Source of the DNA: Asterochloris sp. CNOR1
Lineage: Eukaryota > Chlorophyta > Trebouxiophyceae > Trebouxiales > Trebouxiaceae
Direction of reading: 5' to 3'
DNA length: 64,000 bases
Assembly (NCBI GenBank): GCA_963969365.1
Contig: OZ017762.1
Span: 620,001-684,000 of the forward strand
Shown: piece after piece, positions 51,301 to 63,273 of the stretch
How positions within the stretch are numbered: the stretch's first letter is position 1
How the letters are laid out: every line of letters starts with the position of its first letter
Made by a program: the position numbers and the translations under genes
The notes under the pieces: generated by a model
Seen by the model: only the letters and a program-made list of their open reading frames with translations
The model's database searches: none
What the model was told of the DNA's origin: nothing

Positions 51301-52751
51301 CAGCCCTTCTTAGGATGCCATCCCGGCCCATGTCAGCCTGCCTGAGGTCCAAGCGCATTTGTGTTGCGGGGCTATACTTACCATCTCAAGAGAAGCTGCT
51401 GCAAGCCAGCCTCACTGAACCAGAAGCCAGCACAAAGGTGCTGTAGGCCAAACCCAAAGTGCCAACTGACAAGGTGCTGCAGGCTGTGCTCACTGTGTTG
51501 AGCGCCAGAACATTGTCTGCATAGACATACTGGTCGACGAGGCCTTGCATGATCTTGTGGATCTGCAGGCAGGGCAGAGGCAGCCTTCAGCGTTGTGGAT
51601 AAGCCCTCAGTGCTGAGCTCACAGCCTATAACATACCACCAGGCTTGAGGCAGGCCCTTGGCAGGAGCAGTGTGTAGCTGGTGGGGAGTCTCAAGTAATC
51701 TACCCTGCCTGTCTTGACAAACAAGCATTATGCAAGGGTGGTGCACTGAACGCAATGACATGCCAGCATGTAATAGACTTATTGGAGCCTGTGGCCTTGC
51801 AACAGCTGCCTCACCACATAGTATGGCGCCCACACAGGGGTCAGGGCTTCCAGCCGATCAAAATGTGTCACGGGAAAGGCTGAGAGGTATCCCTGTCCCA
51901 GAGCCAGCTGGACACTGGCCAGGCTCATCACCAGAGCATTGCCCTTGTTACGAAGCGCTGGCCGCCCTGCAGGAAGGACAAGCACTGAGGGAAGGACATG
52001 CACACCAAAGGTTGAGGCGAATTCTCAGTTTTCTGCTGTTGGAGCGTCGCTCACAGCTTTCACAACGACTGACGCAATGCCAGGAGCAGTGAAGATCGAG
52101 CCAAAGGTGATGTGACCTATGCCCAGGGCTGCCGCCTATGGGGCAAGCAGCTCAGCACTCGCAGTGAAGGGGCCTCATTCCCAATGGCTTCAGGACAGAC
52201 AAGTCAGTGCATTGCAGCACGCTCATAACAGCAGCAAGGAATTGAGGCTCTCACTACCTGGCTGCCGCCAGGTCAGCACATGCAGTGACTCAGTCTGCTG
52301 CCTGATTCAAGCCAGGTCAGCAACTGCGCTCACCTGTCTGCCGCTGCAGCATGGCCACTGCGCTGAGGTAGTGGCCCATGAACTGGCCCCTGACCTCACA
52401 GTCCGGGGCTTCCCAGCCGCCCAGGGGCTGCCCAGGGGTCGGCAGATTGGCATTTCGGCGAAATGTCCACAGCAGCTGCATGTGACACAGTTATCAGTGT
52501 GGAGCCAGGCAGCCACAGCACCATCGCTGCATGCCGGCTTGAGGCAGACAGTTTGCTCTTCCCATGTCATTCACCTCATCGTTTGAAATGCTCAGCATGA
52601 ACTCCTCATTCAATGCTGCCTGCTTGTAAAAGTCACTGTCTGGATGGAGCTCCACATGCTGCAGATCGAATGGTGACACTAGATCCATGTCGGCACCAGC
52701 CCCCGAATGGCCAAGCAGCACCACTGCTGCCAGCAGAGCCGTCCTCATCAT
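42384..52751 (-). CDS. GH127 beta-L-arabinofuranosidase with C-terminal membrane anchor
   Basis: Twenty-one exons from 52751 to 42384 sum to 1,017 in-frame codons. GH127 enzymes release L-arabinofuranose from glycoproteins and glycans. MMRTALLAAVVLLGHSGAGA is a signal peptide. Core motifs match plant DUF1680 proteins: GHYLSAVAMLQ, YLSAFP, WAPYYVIHKIMQGL, ATEFGGMSEMLQNLY, GLHANTYL, GGNNMWEFW, EETCTQYNMLKLAR and FWCCYGSSVESFAKLADSIYF. The E-x-C and Cys-Cys motifs are the zinc and nucleophile residues of the family, so it should be active. After ADYYERAVLNGILGTQR an insert has HKHSHDD and HRHSHGHGHG. The plant-type C-terminal domain follows (to AYTVYFEW) with a Pro-rich insert, then a Pro/Thr linker, one membrane span (VAALGVLAAIVVGAGIVVLS), HRRRS stop-transfer and an acidic tail ending DDYAWSGE. 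Exon 9 donor choice (49074) is uncertain; exon 7 has a GC donor. Confidence 0.9.
45720..46015 (-). repeat. Copy of a GH127 exon end
   Basis: The block coding GVAHNSGQMLDASFRIVPALG (46000-45935) recurs about 235 bp downstream in the gene at about 45790-45715, where it still reads like HNSGQMLNATSKIMPAQG but is interrupted. It includes the donor-proximal part of the exon. Confidence 0.85.
47510..47640 (-). repeat. Copy of GH127 exon 12 acceptor
   Basis: CACTGGGCGCCTGCAGC (plus strand, 47510-47526) spans the acceptor and is repeated at 47616-47632 as CACTGGGCGCCTGCAGC, 106 bp away. Confidence 0.85.
48425..48610 (-). repeat. Copies of GH127 exon 10 acceptor
   Basis: CATTCATCTGCTGCAGCACTG (plus strand, about 48440-48460) at the acceptor recurs as CATTCCATCTGCTGCAGTGC at about 48571-48590, with a weaker ACATGCTGCAGCACT at about 48518-48532. 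Confidence 0.75.
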
Positions 52752-53577
52752 GTCCGATGCAGTGACTCTCCGCAGCTCCTCCTCAGCCTGCTGAGTTGCT
52801 TTCTGTTTTCCATCTTGCCTGCCAGGATTACTGATTGCCCGCCAAGTAGGTGCAGGCCACCTGCCAATGGGCAATTAAAGCGGTCAAGACATCTAATATC
52901 TGTAGCAAGCCTCATTCAGCAGGCGTAATGGTACAAGTGTAGTGTTGATGCTGATCAATGCCCTTCTGCAGCATGGCTGACACTGAGGAGCGTGTATACA
53001 AGCCAGGGCAGTCCAGCAATTGCAGTGCAGTCCCAGACATCCCTGCAGCCCTGTACCACCATGTGGCCGACATGGTGCCATGTCAAGACCTTCATGACCT
53101 CCGCCAGGTCAACCTCATCGGGTGTATGGCAGGCAACCAGGCTGTTTGGCAACTGACGTACTGTCCAAACCCTGTGTTGCTGAGGAGAGCATGGAGTTCC
53201 TTTCTGTTGCTTGCAGCGCACACTGCTCTGCCTCAGTAGATGACATTGTCATCAGCAGACGTGAACCTCAGATTTTATCGTAGGATGTTCAATGCTCAGC
53301 AACCTCTTTATGCATAGCTGAAGGGTTTGCTGCACTTTCAGACCTTGCGCAGCACTTGGGCTGGCCTGATGAATGCATGCCATCTCGGACGTCAGAGGAA
53401 GCAGCTGAGTACAGCCGTACTAGCTCATACACGTAGGGAGAAGAGTCCGGGCGCAAGCAAAATACAGATTGTACAGTGACCTCTGCTGTTTTGGTAAATT
53501 TCAGCATTCCTGTCGAGCCCTGCATCAGGATGCTGGCTGACCTAGTGTAGCCTCGCCAAAGTATATGCTCCAAGCTC
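52752..53577. other. Intergenic, SNARE 3' end to GH127 promoter
   Basis: Contains the GH127 promoter, the SNARE 3' UTR and one possible small plus-strand gene described separately. No other signal recognised. Confidence 0.5.
52958..53239 (+). CDS. Possible small F-box-like protein
   Basis: A 93-codon frame with ATG at 52958 and a second at 52973 (MADTEERVYKPG). The part VPDIPAALYHHVADMVPCQD then LHDLRQVNL has the spacing of an F-box start (LPD-xx-ll-I-h-hLp-DLlrLRqVnr), which in other proteins binds Skp1. The second half is unlike an F-box and may be read through an intron after DLRQ. Weak evidence: no flanking exons were found and the frame could be chance. Confidence 0.25.
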   Translation: MPFCSMADTEERVYKPGQSSNCSAVPDIPAALYHHVADMVPCQDLHDLRQVNLIGCMAGNQAVWQLTYCPNPVLLRRAWSSFLLLAAHTALPQ

Positions 53578-55254
53578 TTATTGGCGCCGCCGGAGCAGCA
53601 GAAAGATGATGAACAGCACGCCAACGGCCCCTGCAAAGTACATGGCCATCTGCTTCCTGCGGGGCTCCTGAAACACCTGTAAGCCAGAAGACCGTGCAGA
53701 TGAGAGCCCATAGCGATGTCAGACATCAGCAGGACTGCACATTGCGGCTTTGGTGTGCAGTGCACATGCTGAGAGCATGGTGGGAATGCCACGAGCAACA
53801 TGGCTGGTGGGTCCACGAGCCAGGTACTCTTCACAGCATCTCACACCTTCTTGAACTTGCTGACGGCTGCCCCCAAGCCCATGCGGGCGCTGCCCATGTC
53901 TGCGGACTGCAGGCCAGCATGGACACAGCATGTGGAACGTCCTCTGACTGTGCATGCTGAAGTTGATGAGCCCACCAAGTCGGGGCTGGCAGTGTTAGGC
54001 AGCCCACCTGAAGCCCTTCACCTAGAACGCTAGATGGCAGCTGTGGACAGTGAGCGTGCTGATACCAGCCAGTACCAGCAGCCGTGGCCACTAAACAGGC
54101 AGGGTGCCAGCCTCTCCTGAGCTCTGGGCATGGATGACCCCAAGCTAAACACTAGGCATCCCTGGCATGCAGTCCAGCATGCACATAGCAGCCAGGGCCA
54201 CCAGCCAGCCCTGCTCAGAGGTCCAGGCATCTGAGAGCCCTGGCCAAGCACAGCGAAGTCACAGCTGATGGCAATGCGTGATGCATTCCAATGGACTGCC
54301 ACCATCTTCAGCGTCGAGCCACCAGTTGTTTGAGCAGGGAGTCATGGCTCCCACAGACACTTGCTTGGCAGGATTCTGCCCCTAAGGCTCTGCTGCCAAG
54401 AAGCTGCGCAAGCAGCAGCAGCCACTGACAGCAGTGGCACCGATGAGGCAGGATCAACATCAAGGGTAGCTCAAGGTCTCACCATGGTGTCCAAAGCACG
54501 GTGGCTCCGGTCAACCTCATCCTTGATGCTGGCTGTCACCTGCGGGGCATGCACAGAGCTTATTAGATGCACCTTTTTGACTCACAATCACAAGCCTGCC
54601 TTTGCTCAGGTGGCCCTGTTGAAGTTGAGCATGCAGCGGCGCACCCAGCACATGTTTGGCACCTGCAGGGCACACACAGAGCTCGTCCGTACAATTGAAG
54701 GCATGCGGTGGCTGCAGGGCGCAGGGTCTGCTGTTGGTCATCGCCTGGAGCCAGGTGACAGTCAGCAGGGGAATTGCTCTAATTGCGCCTCCTGTACAGC
54801 AAGGGAGATTGCACATCCCGGATGCTGGCTGTCATCTGCAGGGCTCACACAGCGCTAGATGTTGAAAGCTAGGGCATGTTGATGGCTCACAAGCACAGGG
54901 CTGCCTGTCACCTGCAGGTCACTCAACACACTATAACTGACAGTTGTGCATCCCTGGTGGTGGCTGTCAGCAGCAAGGCATGTACTTGGCTTGCAAGCTC
55001 AGGGATGGCAGGTTCACGGATGCCCTGCAGCCTTGTGTGGGAGGGATGCCTGCAGTCACAAGGTATGATGTGTCAAACAGCGCCAGCAGAACAGAGAGTT
55101 TCTCAAGTCATTGCACTGGCCATGCTCTTGGGCTTCAGATCAGCCCCCAGCTCACCTGTCTCAGCAGGCTGACCCTGTCCCCCAGATTGCCAATGTTCTG
55201 GTCATTCTGCCTCTCTAGGGACTCAGGATCCACACTTGAGGACGCTGCCTGGCC
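53578..55254 (-). CDS. Bet1-like Qc-SNARE
   Basis: Four phase-0 exons (55254-55156, 54539-54483, 53906-53847, 53676-53578) encode the SNARE motif and tail anchor: ESLERQNDQNIGNLGDRVSLLRQ, VTASIKDEVDRSHRALDTM, ADMGSARMGLGAAVSKFKKV, FQEPRRKQMAMYFAGAVGVLFIIFLLLRRRQ and a stop. Heptad spacing, the central Gln region and the C-terminal span followed by a few basic residues match Bet1/Sft1 proteins of ER-Golgi or intra-Golgi transport. The N-terminal exon before GQAASSSVDP was not found; it should lie between 55255 and about 55700. The intron before exon 2 carries several copies of the acceptor region. Confidence 0.85.
54531..54930 (-). repeat. Copies of a SNARE exon acceptor
   Basis: The plus-strand string GGCTGTCACCTGCGGGGCAT at the acceptor (54531-54550) recurs as TTTGGCACCTGCAGGGCACA (about 54655), GGCTGTCATCTGCAGGGCTC (about 54827-54846) and GCCTGTCACCTGCAGGTCAC (about 54902-54921), with related ACACAGAGCT or ACACAGCGCT blocks after three of them. 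Confidence 0.85.
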
Positions 55255-55793
55255 CTGCAGATGGCGATATCATGAGTGAAACAAGGTGCCTGTTCAGGAA
55301 CAGCCCCTTGATGCTCATGGACACCAAAGCAGTGCACTCTGCATGTCCCAGTGCACAGACACTCACAGACTTGGGCTGCTGGCCTGATGCATTGCCAAAA
55401 AGAGGTCTTCTGTCCCTGCAGCAGAATCAAGGACAGGCCATTCGACAGTGTTCAGGCAGTTGACATCTTGATGCCTCTGCCTGACCTGGCTGCAGGCTCC
55501 TTCATGCTCCCCCGGTACCTTCCGTCAAATACACCCTTCAATGGTCAGAAGCTTTTGGGCTGGCTGTGGCGCTCTCAGTTGGCCTGGATCTGCAGCAGAT
55601 TGCATTGAGCTCATTCATGAATCCAAGAAAGCAAGGAGGTCAACCCCCTCCGTAAGCTGATGCACCCCGGTAAACACAACACAGTGTGGCAGAGGCGGGC
55701 TGCCTGCTTGCCAGTGGTAGGTTCACCGCTTCGACAGGTCCATTCGAATGTAGCATTGCGGCATCCTCAGGATGCTTTGCCTGCAGGAGGGGC
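55255..55793. other. Head-to-head region, SNARE and ERF gene
   Basis: Must contain the missing SNARE 5' exon and both promoters. No confident exon. An open frame leading into the ERF gene starts at a GTG near 55686, so part of this may be transcribed as its 5' UTR. Confidence 0.4.
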
Positions 55794-58700
55794 ATGGTAA
55801 CGACTGGCAGAAAACGCCAACGGAGGGAGGAGCCCAGTCCCCAGCCACAGGCCAAGCAGGCGCGTACCTCCCATGCCAGATTACGGCAGTCCGGGCCTGC
55901 GCAGGCTGCCCCTGCAGCCCAGACGCACAGCAGAAAGGGCGCTGACGAGCCCATCAGGGGCAGCCAGGGAGAAAGGCAGGCTAAAGAGGCGGCGGGGAAA
56001 CCTCTCACTCCATCTGCTGGAGGCCCCAGTGGTGCCCAGCATTGTGATCCGCACGCGGCGCGAGCTGTCAGGGCTGCTGCCCTTGCAGTTGCTGCTTCTG
56101 CGGTCTCCAAGGGCGGCCTCGCGCTGAGCGCTGCCAGGCTTGCTGCGCCAAACCTCTCTCCCTGGTGCTCGTCAGCCATCAGGGCTGGCTTGGGGGTCTG
56201 CCACATGCTCTCCTCAAGGGATGCCGCAGCTGCTCCAAGCACTGCCCAGACCTTGAAGCAGCCTGCGGCCTTGATTGCTGCCGCTGCCAAAGGGCGGCAG
56301 GGCAGAGCAGAGGGGAGCAAGCTGGGTGCCCAGACAGGCGTCAGGACAAGCGCCAGCAAGCCAGGCAGCATCACGGCAGGGCTCGGCAATCAACAGTGCA
56401 GCAAGCAGAGAGATGAGAGCCCAGCCGCGGGCCTCAGGACACCGAGTGACCCTGCAACTCGCACTGCCAAGCACCCTTTGGCTGCTACCAAGCAAATGGC
56501 CAGCAAGCAGGGCTCCCAGGGGCAGGAGGCCGGCGAGCACGGCGCTGTGGGCCAGCCTGCAGGCGCCAGCAACCTGGGGAACAGCAGGCCGGGGCTCAGC
56601 AAGCCGGGCAAGAGCCCTGCTGGTCTGCCTGCCAGCGCCAGCATGCTGGGCCCACCCAGGCAGGGACCCAGCATGCTAGGCACAGTGAGGCAAGGTGCTG
56701 CAGGGCCGGCAGCTGGCAGCAGCAAGGATGGCGTCACCAGGCAGGTGCCGACTCAGCCAGACCCAGTGGAACAAAGCGCTGCAAGCCAGAAGTCGGCCAC
56801 TGCTGCCCAGTGTGAGACTGCTGGCAAGCCAGGCAGTGGCAAGCTGGGCATCCGCAGACTGGGCTCACCTGTGCAGGGGCCCAGCGTGCACGGCGATGGC
56901 AGGCCGGATGCTGCAGGCCAGCAAACTGGCATCAGCAAGCTGGGTGCTGCAGGTCCGACGGCGGGTTTCGGTGTTCTGGGTGCCAGCAAGCCCCCCCGGC
57001 ACGGTGCCGGCGGCCCCAGGCGAGGCCCCCGTGGCCAACCTGATGGAGGCGCTGCCAGAGCAGCTGCACTCAAGTCTGCTGCAGTTGACGCAGGGGCAGG
57101 CCAGCCCCCTCCCAAGCCTGCTGCCGAGGGCGTGGCAGCTGGCCAGCCCGCTTGCAACCCTGCTGCCCCTGAGGAAGTGGCGGCAGGCCAGGTCCCTTTC
57201 CAGGCGCATGCAAAGACAGTGGCAATGGTAGCCAGGCTGCTCGCTGCGACGGCTGCTGCTGCTGAGGGTGGGGCATCCAGCGGGGAGGCAGATAGGGGCA
57301 CCAGGGGGAGTCCCAGCCCGCACCACCAGGGCCCGGCCTCATGGCGCAGACGTCTGTTGCGGCAAGAGGCTGCAGCTGCCAAGCCAGCATCTGTTGACCG
57401 GTGCGCACTTGGGTCAGCAGGTCTTGCGCCCTGGGCCATGCATGATGTGAGCTCTTCAGACATCCCATCTGCAGCTGCATTTGCCAGGCAGGCGGGTTCA
57501 GGGTATATCCCCTCGCTGCTTGTCAGCAGCATCAACTCAGTGGCAGCCAGGCCACCGTGAGCAGGACTTTAACTTTTACACCATGCTTGAGCTGCGGACC
57601 TGTCTTGCCTGCCATTTCTTAGAGGCCAGGCTGACTTGAATGTACCCTGTGCAGGTCCAGGGACCACCTGCCAGCTTCTGACCGCACGGCCAGCTGCCTC
57701 GGGCAGCAGACGCCCCTGCCAGCCCAGAGATGTGCAGGCTCGCGCTTGCAGAGCAAGCAGCCCCGGGCGCACCCCCAGGAAGATCTGTCCATGAGTCCAG
57801 AAGAGGAGGTCTGGTGCTGGCAGCCTATGCCTCAGGCCAACAGGCGCCAGCCAGCAGCACGGCAGCCGCAGCAGGCAGGGAGACTGGCTGGGAGGCGGGA
57901 GCCTGCTGCTGACGCTCACAGGCCCTCCGAGGGTCACGTGGCAGGCTGGGAGCAGGCTCAGAAACAGGCAGGCAGGCAGGGGTCCACAGGGAGCCGAGCT
58001 GTAGGCCCCTGCCTGGTGCCAGCCGCCGAGAGGCCTCAGGTGACGCTGACTCAGCAGCAGCAGGGGCCGGATGCTGGGCGGGCTGCCCCTACACAGACTC
58101 CTGGGGCGTCCACTGCTAACTCCTGCCAGGCTGGCAATGTCACGGCGAGGTGAGGAGGCGGGGCGCCATCAAAGACTGGTCTGCTGAATCGAACCTGTAC
58201 ATGAGCATTCTCTACAGCGGTGCATGCTGAGACCTGTCAGGCCAGTTCGGGAAAGCAGCAGGAAAGCTGCAGCACCACAACTTGACACCCCGTCCGCCCA
58301 CAGTGACTGTAGCCATGCTTCCAAAACCCCCCAGAACTTCTTGGCTGAGCCTGCTTGCGACCCCTCCTGCCAGAGTCCCGCCGAACGCATTTAGTAAAAC
58401 CCTTCTGCCCTTCTGGCTGGTATGGGTCTGCAGCCACATGTAGACATCAGGCCATGCCAGCTCATGGCTCTGTACCTGCTGTGCAGGGAGCACTGCCCCC
58501 TGCAGGGCTGGGGGCACTCTGATCCCCTGGCCAGCGCAGACAGGGCGCCACCTGGACGGCCAGAAGCTGACCTGAGTGACCTCTCAGCCTGGACAGAATG
58601 CCACCCGCCTCAGCTGTCAAGGGGGCCTGGCAGGCAAGGCCTGGCAGTGGGGGGCAGCACTGCGAGCCCTCTCCAGGACCAAGCCTGCAGAGGCTGGGAC

Positions 58701-61700
58701 ACCCAGCTGCCTCCCCGGCAGCCCCAGCAGCAGCAGGGACCTGCTGGAGCACAGGGACAGGACTGCAGCCCACACAGCCACCTGCTGCAAGGCGGGGTGC
58801 GCACTCTCCGGGAGCCCATCGGCTGCAGGAGTCCAGCCAGCAGCAGAGCGGGGAGTGGGCCTGCCCCACGGGGCCAGCCCGTTGAAGCTCAGGAACGGCC
58901 TGCGCTGCTGCAGCCCCTCGATGGGGCTCAGGCCGGGGTCCAGCAGCAGGCCTGGCACCAGCTGCTGCCCCGTATTCGGACCAGCAGCAGAGGTCCAGGC
59001 TCTGGCCTGGGGCAGCAGGCAGGCAGGGATTCGCCTCTGCAGCTGCCCACTCCTTGCCAGGCGACGGAGCCGTCTGCTGCCATGTCAAGTGCGGCGCTGG
59101 ACAGGGCTGCGCACCCGCAGCCGCTCTTCTCGGGGCAGCAGCCACCGCCAGCCTGGCAGAGCTTTGTGCCAGACAGCCCAGCGGGAAGGGCGCGGGGAGC
59201 TAAGGCAAAGGGTCGGCGGGGAACAGCCTCTAGCAGTGGCCTCATTGCTGGCAGCAGCAGCGGCAGCGACAGTGGCACCACTCGTGCCGCGCTGGTTAGA
59301 GGTCTGGTCTCGTCGACCCGGTGGCCCCGCATGGTGCGCCCTGCGGACCCTATGTGTGTGCCTGCAACACATGATACAAGGCTGCGTGTCAAGGCAGCAA
59401 GATGCGCCCCGCAGGCCTTGCTGTGAACCAAAATGCTATGGTCCTGGACGCGATTCAGAATTTGCACACGTGTGATGACCCCAAATGCTTTCACAGCCTG
59501 GGAGCGCTTTTGCCTGTATGCCGTGCAGCCGTGTGGCGGTTTGCATGCCCCAGAAACAGCCAGGACCGCAGCGCAATATGCAGCAGGTGCAGCATCAGAA
59601 CTGCCTGCATGGTGTTGGGCTGGTGAGCCCTGCTTCCTGTCTGACTGCAGGAGGGACCCACGCCAGCCCTGCTGTGCGCAACTCTGCGCGCCAAGGCCAA
59701 GGCAGACCTGCTCCCTGCCAGCCCACAGGCAGCCCCTGCCCACCAGGAGATGGGCAGCCCAGACGCTGATGCTGCGTTGGAGGCAGCCACCGCCCTGCCA
59801 AGGCGCCGCTTGAAGGCACTGGCGGACCTGCTGGACGTGGGTGCGCCCGGCAAGTGCAGGGAGGAGGCAGACAAGCTGAGGGCGGCCGCTGCGCAGCTGG
59901 CGGGAGGCAGCTGTGGAGCGAGCCGGCCGCTGGTCATGCTGGGGCGCAAGGCAGGGCAGCGTTCGGAGCAGCAGACCGAGGTGACCCTTTGCTGGGGCTG
60001 GCAGCTTGCTGGCTGTCACGGCTGCACTGGGCGTCCTGTTATCAGGAGGCAGTTCTAGGGTCTTTGACCTGGTCATTGGTCAGGCTGGGATGCAGGGCAG
60101 GGCAGTGCAGCAGCACTCAGTGCAGCACTTCTTGCCTGCCAGGAAGGAGTGGAAAGGCAGATGGCCCAATCAGGTGAATGTGTGTGTGTCTGTCCTGCAG
60201 CATGAGGAGCAGGCAGTCCCACAGCAGCAACCAGCCAGCAAGGCAGCTGCACCCCCTCTGCACCCGAACAGGGAGATAGCAGCGCGGCTGGCATTGGCCA
60301 AGGCACGGGATGAGGCAGCCACCAAGCGCTGCCCTGAGGAGCAGGGAGGCTACCTGGGGGTGAGGCGGCGCCCCTGGGGGACGTGGGTGGCGGAGATCAC
60401 CGTCGCTGGCACCTGCAGGTGGGCCCAGGTGGCTACGTTGGGACCAGGTCAGCCCTGGGCAGCCACGTGACCTGCCGCTCCTGCAGTGTGCAGCTATACC
60501 AGGTCAGCAGAGGCGCTGGAATGCTCCCAAGTGTGACATGCTGGCCCTGCCTCCCTGCAGGCTGGTTGGGACCTTTGGCTCCGCTAAGGCAGCAGCCCAA
60601 GCCTACGATGCCCAGGCCAAGCAGCTGTGGGGCAGCACGGCCCAGGTCAACTTCACTGGGCAGCCCTTTGCCATCAAGAGCGCCCCCTCGTGGTCCCCCA
60701 GCCAGCCCCCCGGCATCGCTGCCAGCAGGGCCCCTGGGAGGAGCAGCAGCCAGGGAGCTGCGTGGGCCTCTGACAGCTCTGAGGAGCCAGAGACCTCTGG
60801 GAGCTCGGGGGCTGAACCTGACTCGGAGGTCTCAGATGGGGATGTGCAGGGCAGCAGCAGGACTGCGGCTGTGGTTCAGGAACAGCCCTTGGTAAGCAAG
60901 GCTGGGATGAAACGGTCGTGTGTGGGCAGGTGCTGCCTGTGAGGGGTGGTGGGTGTGCTGCCTCAGAACAAACCCCTGAGTTCCAGCAGGCTGCACCATA
61001 GCAGACTGCAGATGAGAGATCCAGTGCAGTTGCGGATCTTGCCTCAGCTGATCCAGTCAGGGACTTGATCTGCTAGGCTTTGCAAAGGCTGCTGGTCTGC
61101 TCTGCCCAGGCCTGCTCCTTATGGTCAACACGAACTGTCATTCTGGACTGCAACAACAGCTGGGACGCAAGTGACCCCTGTAGTCTGCGCCTCTGCTCCG
61201 CCCAGGGACTGCTCTTCGTGTGTGCAATGATCAAGCTTCCCCTCTGGATTGCTGCAGCGCCGGAGACGCAACTGACTCCTGCACCGCACCCTTGCCACCC
61301 AGTGCTGCCCAGCACTGCTCCTTGAGTTCGGACTTGCACACTCCCCTGCTGGACTGCTGCAGGGGCTGAAATGCAAGCGCCCTCTGCGGACGGCGCTCCA
61401 GGCGCCATCTGCCAAGCGCAGGCGGGGTCGCCACACCAGTGTGCCCAAGGTAGCAGCTGCAGTGAGAGCATCGGCAGCAGCAGCGCCGCGGCGGCCCTCG
61501 TCTGCTGTTGCTCAGGTCCTCATGGTAGCCGCAGCTGTGGATGCCAGGCAGCAGCCGAAGGCTGTGGCTGGCCTGGGCCCCAGTCAGGAGGTCTTCACTG
61601 GCCGCCTGCAGGCTCAGCCCGGGCCCAGAACCTGTAGGGACGGCAGATTTGCCCCTCTGCCTGAGCTTGTAGAACTCCGCCCGCACCCTGCTGCTGAGGC

Positions 61701-61920
61701 TGAGGCAGAGGCCTGGCCCTCGATCACGATGGCTGTCAGTCAACTTCAGGTTAGCCAACATGTCTGCTGCATGATGTCAACCTGGCTGCTTGTGATGTCC
61801 TTGAAGGAGCTGATGAGCCCCACCCCAGCTCACACATGCATGCTAGGCCAACCTCTGCCCTTGTGGCCAACCTGGGCGACTGACTGCAGCCATCTTCACC
61901 AACAATGTGCATTTTGGTGA
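55794..61920 (+). CDS. ERF-type AP2 protein with long low-complexity N-terminus
   Basis: The AP2 domain is split over exons 60201-60418 and 60561-60891: GGYLGVRRRPWGTWVAEITV, AGTCRLVGTFGSAKAAAQAY, then DAQAKQLWGSTAQVNF. The single domain with the RRRPWG-W-AEI pattern is ERF/DREB type. Exon 59651-59980 joins in phase before it (DALLDVGAPGKCREEADKL-type helix). The first ATG of a long open stretch is at 55794 (MVTTGRKRQRREEPS, likely nuclear signal); 590 residues of Gly/Ala/Pro/Ser-rich sequence follow with loose repeats of SKLG, SMLG and RQG. How this connects through 57.6-59.6 kb is not resolved; open frames near 57660-58150 and 58422-59426 have the same composition. A last exon from 61363 has AKRRRGR and ends by 61920. 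It may be more than one gene. Confidence 0.65.
61140..61400 (+). repeat. Three-copy series before the last ERF exon
   Basis: Units starting CTGGACTGC at about 61144, CTGGATTGCTGCAG at about 61241 and CTGGACTGCTGCAG at about 61350 each run on into GGACGCAA, GAGACGCAA or GAAATGCAA and CCCTG-like blocks. The third contains the real acceptor (61362). Period about 100 bp. Confidence 0.8.
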
Positions 61921-63051
61921 CAGAGCTCCTCGTGACCATGTCCTGCTCGATACACCAGTCTCTGATGGTCTGTTGTTGCGCCGGTGTAGGGTAGTCGGCA
62001 GCTGGCCTGCACACCAGTCAAGCCTGCGCCAGGCGTGACCTGCTCTGCAGCCCACTTCAGGCCAGCCATCCCTGCGGCGCCAGTCAAGGCACGCCCAGAC
62101 CATGTCAGCAGACAAGTCGCCAAACACTTGGGGACGGTAGCAAAGCCCAGCTTGGAGGCGAGCCCATCTTCATGCATGACCGTCCCCACAGTTCCCGTCG
62201 CGCGCTGTGCTGACGTGATGCCCAGGTACCGGGCGAACACAGCAGCCAAAGCCTGCACGATCGGTCTGCAGCTGCCTCTGCAGCACCCAGCTGCTGCTTG
62301 GCATGCTGGCAACCCTTCGCAACAGAATAAACCCAACAGGCGCAAGCAGGCCACCCCACACAGCCTTGGAGCTGCCTTGAATGTTTCAGAGCCCTGCTGG
62401 ATCAGCTTTGAAGACCCCGATTTGGTCAGTCCATGGTCGATGTCAGGGAGCAATTGCCTAGAGCCCTGCAACTGTGCCTGGTGCCAGAGATGGCAGCCGT
62501 GTGCCACAACAGTATGAACTTCCCTGCGAACCCCCTTTTGAACACATGCCTGGAGGTGCATTCCCCATGCAACTGCCATGGCCCCAAAACTGCCTCAGTA
62601 ATCACCCAGAATCACAGTGAACAACGGCCTGCTTGTGCTCTGTATGTCACATGCAGTAGGCCTGCATGCACGGCCTCCGCCATTTGATTGCATTTCAGCA
62701 ATTTTGAACACCAGAATGCTGTATCTCAAGAGTCACGGAGCACTGCCAGTGACAGGTTGCCCCTCTGCCTGGTGTAAAGTACTGTCTATACAGGATGTCG
62801 CGGCAAAAATAAATCACTAACGGCCCTCAATGCTTGCTCTCCGGTTGTTCTTCGTTGGTCCACTGCAGCGCAAGGCAGGTATGGACCCATGAGCTTACAT
62901 GGCAGAGATGTGAGGACACAAGCAGACCGAGCACAGCAGAATCTTACACAATCGAAAGAAAAACGGCTGCGCTGGGGCATCAGCAGGGCCGCCTCAAGCA
63001 GGTGCCCCACAATGTATCAGGCAGCCAAGTGGATGGCCATGTCAGCTCTGC
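61921..63051. other. Unassigned, coding-like on the minus strand
   Basis: Minus-strand frames with protein-like character lie at about 62290-62120 (ALAAVFARYLGITSAQRATG, GLASKLGFATVPK) and about 62010-61905 (PTPAQQQTIRDWCIEQDMVT, KMHIVGEDG). I could not join them in phase or recognise a family. The part 62580-63050 shows nothing. Confidence 0.35.
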
Positions 63052-63273
63052 TCAAGCGGTGAGAAGCTCTGGCTCCACCACCAATGGCATGGCCATGAAG
63101 CCTCGTGCCTACACTAGCGACCAGCTCAGCTGGCACTCACCGCAAAGTCAGGCAGGATGCCTGTTCTGTGGCCGTGCAGCAGCCGGCGGATGACATGGTT
63201 GTGGAAGTGCTCGCCTGCAATGGTTATGACTGCCTCAGCAAGGCAGTTTGTTGAAAGTGCAAACACCGGCCAC
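63052..63273 (-). CDS. 3' end of an unassigned protein gene
   Basis: Two exons in matching phase: 63273-63141 (WPVFALSTNCLAEAVITIAG, then EHFHNHVIRRLLHGHRTGIL, PDFA) and 63108-63052 (ARGFMAMPLVVEPELLTA and stop). No family recognised. Upstream on the same strand, about 63960-63680, are a hydrophobic stretch (FCMFILVLHLCILPGC) and KKGRSSGMPDELTSEQRG, and near 63550 YAYWLLMPCGLIIG; these would fit a multi-span membrane protein, but junction phases do not close, so the gene is only partly modelled and runs off the window. Confidence 0.45.

Noticed and set aside
56753-59145. Long antisense open frames opposite the ERF gene
   Set aside because: Expected shadows of Gly/Ala/Pro-rich coding sequence; no domain or plausible exon structure.
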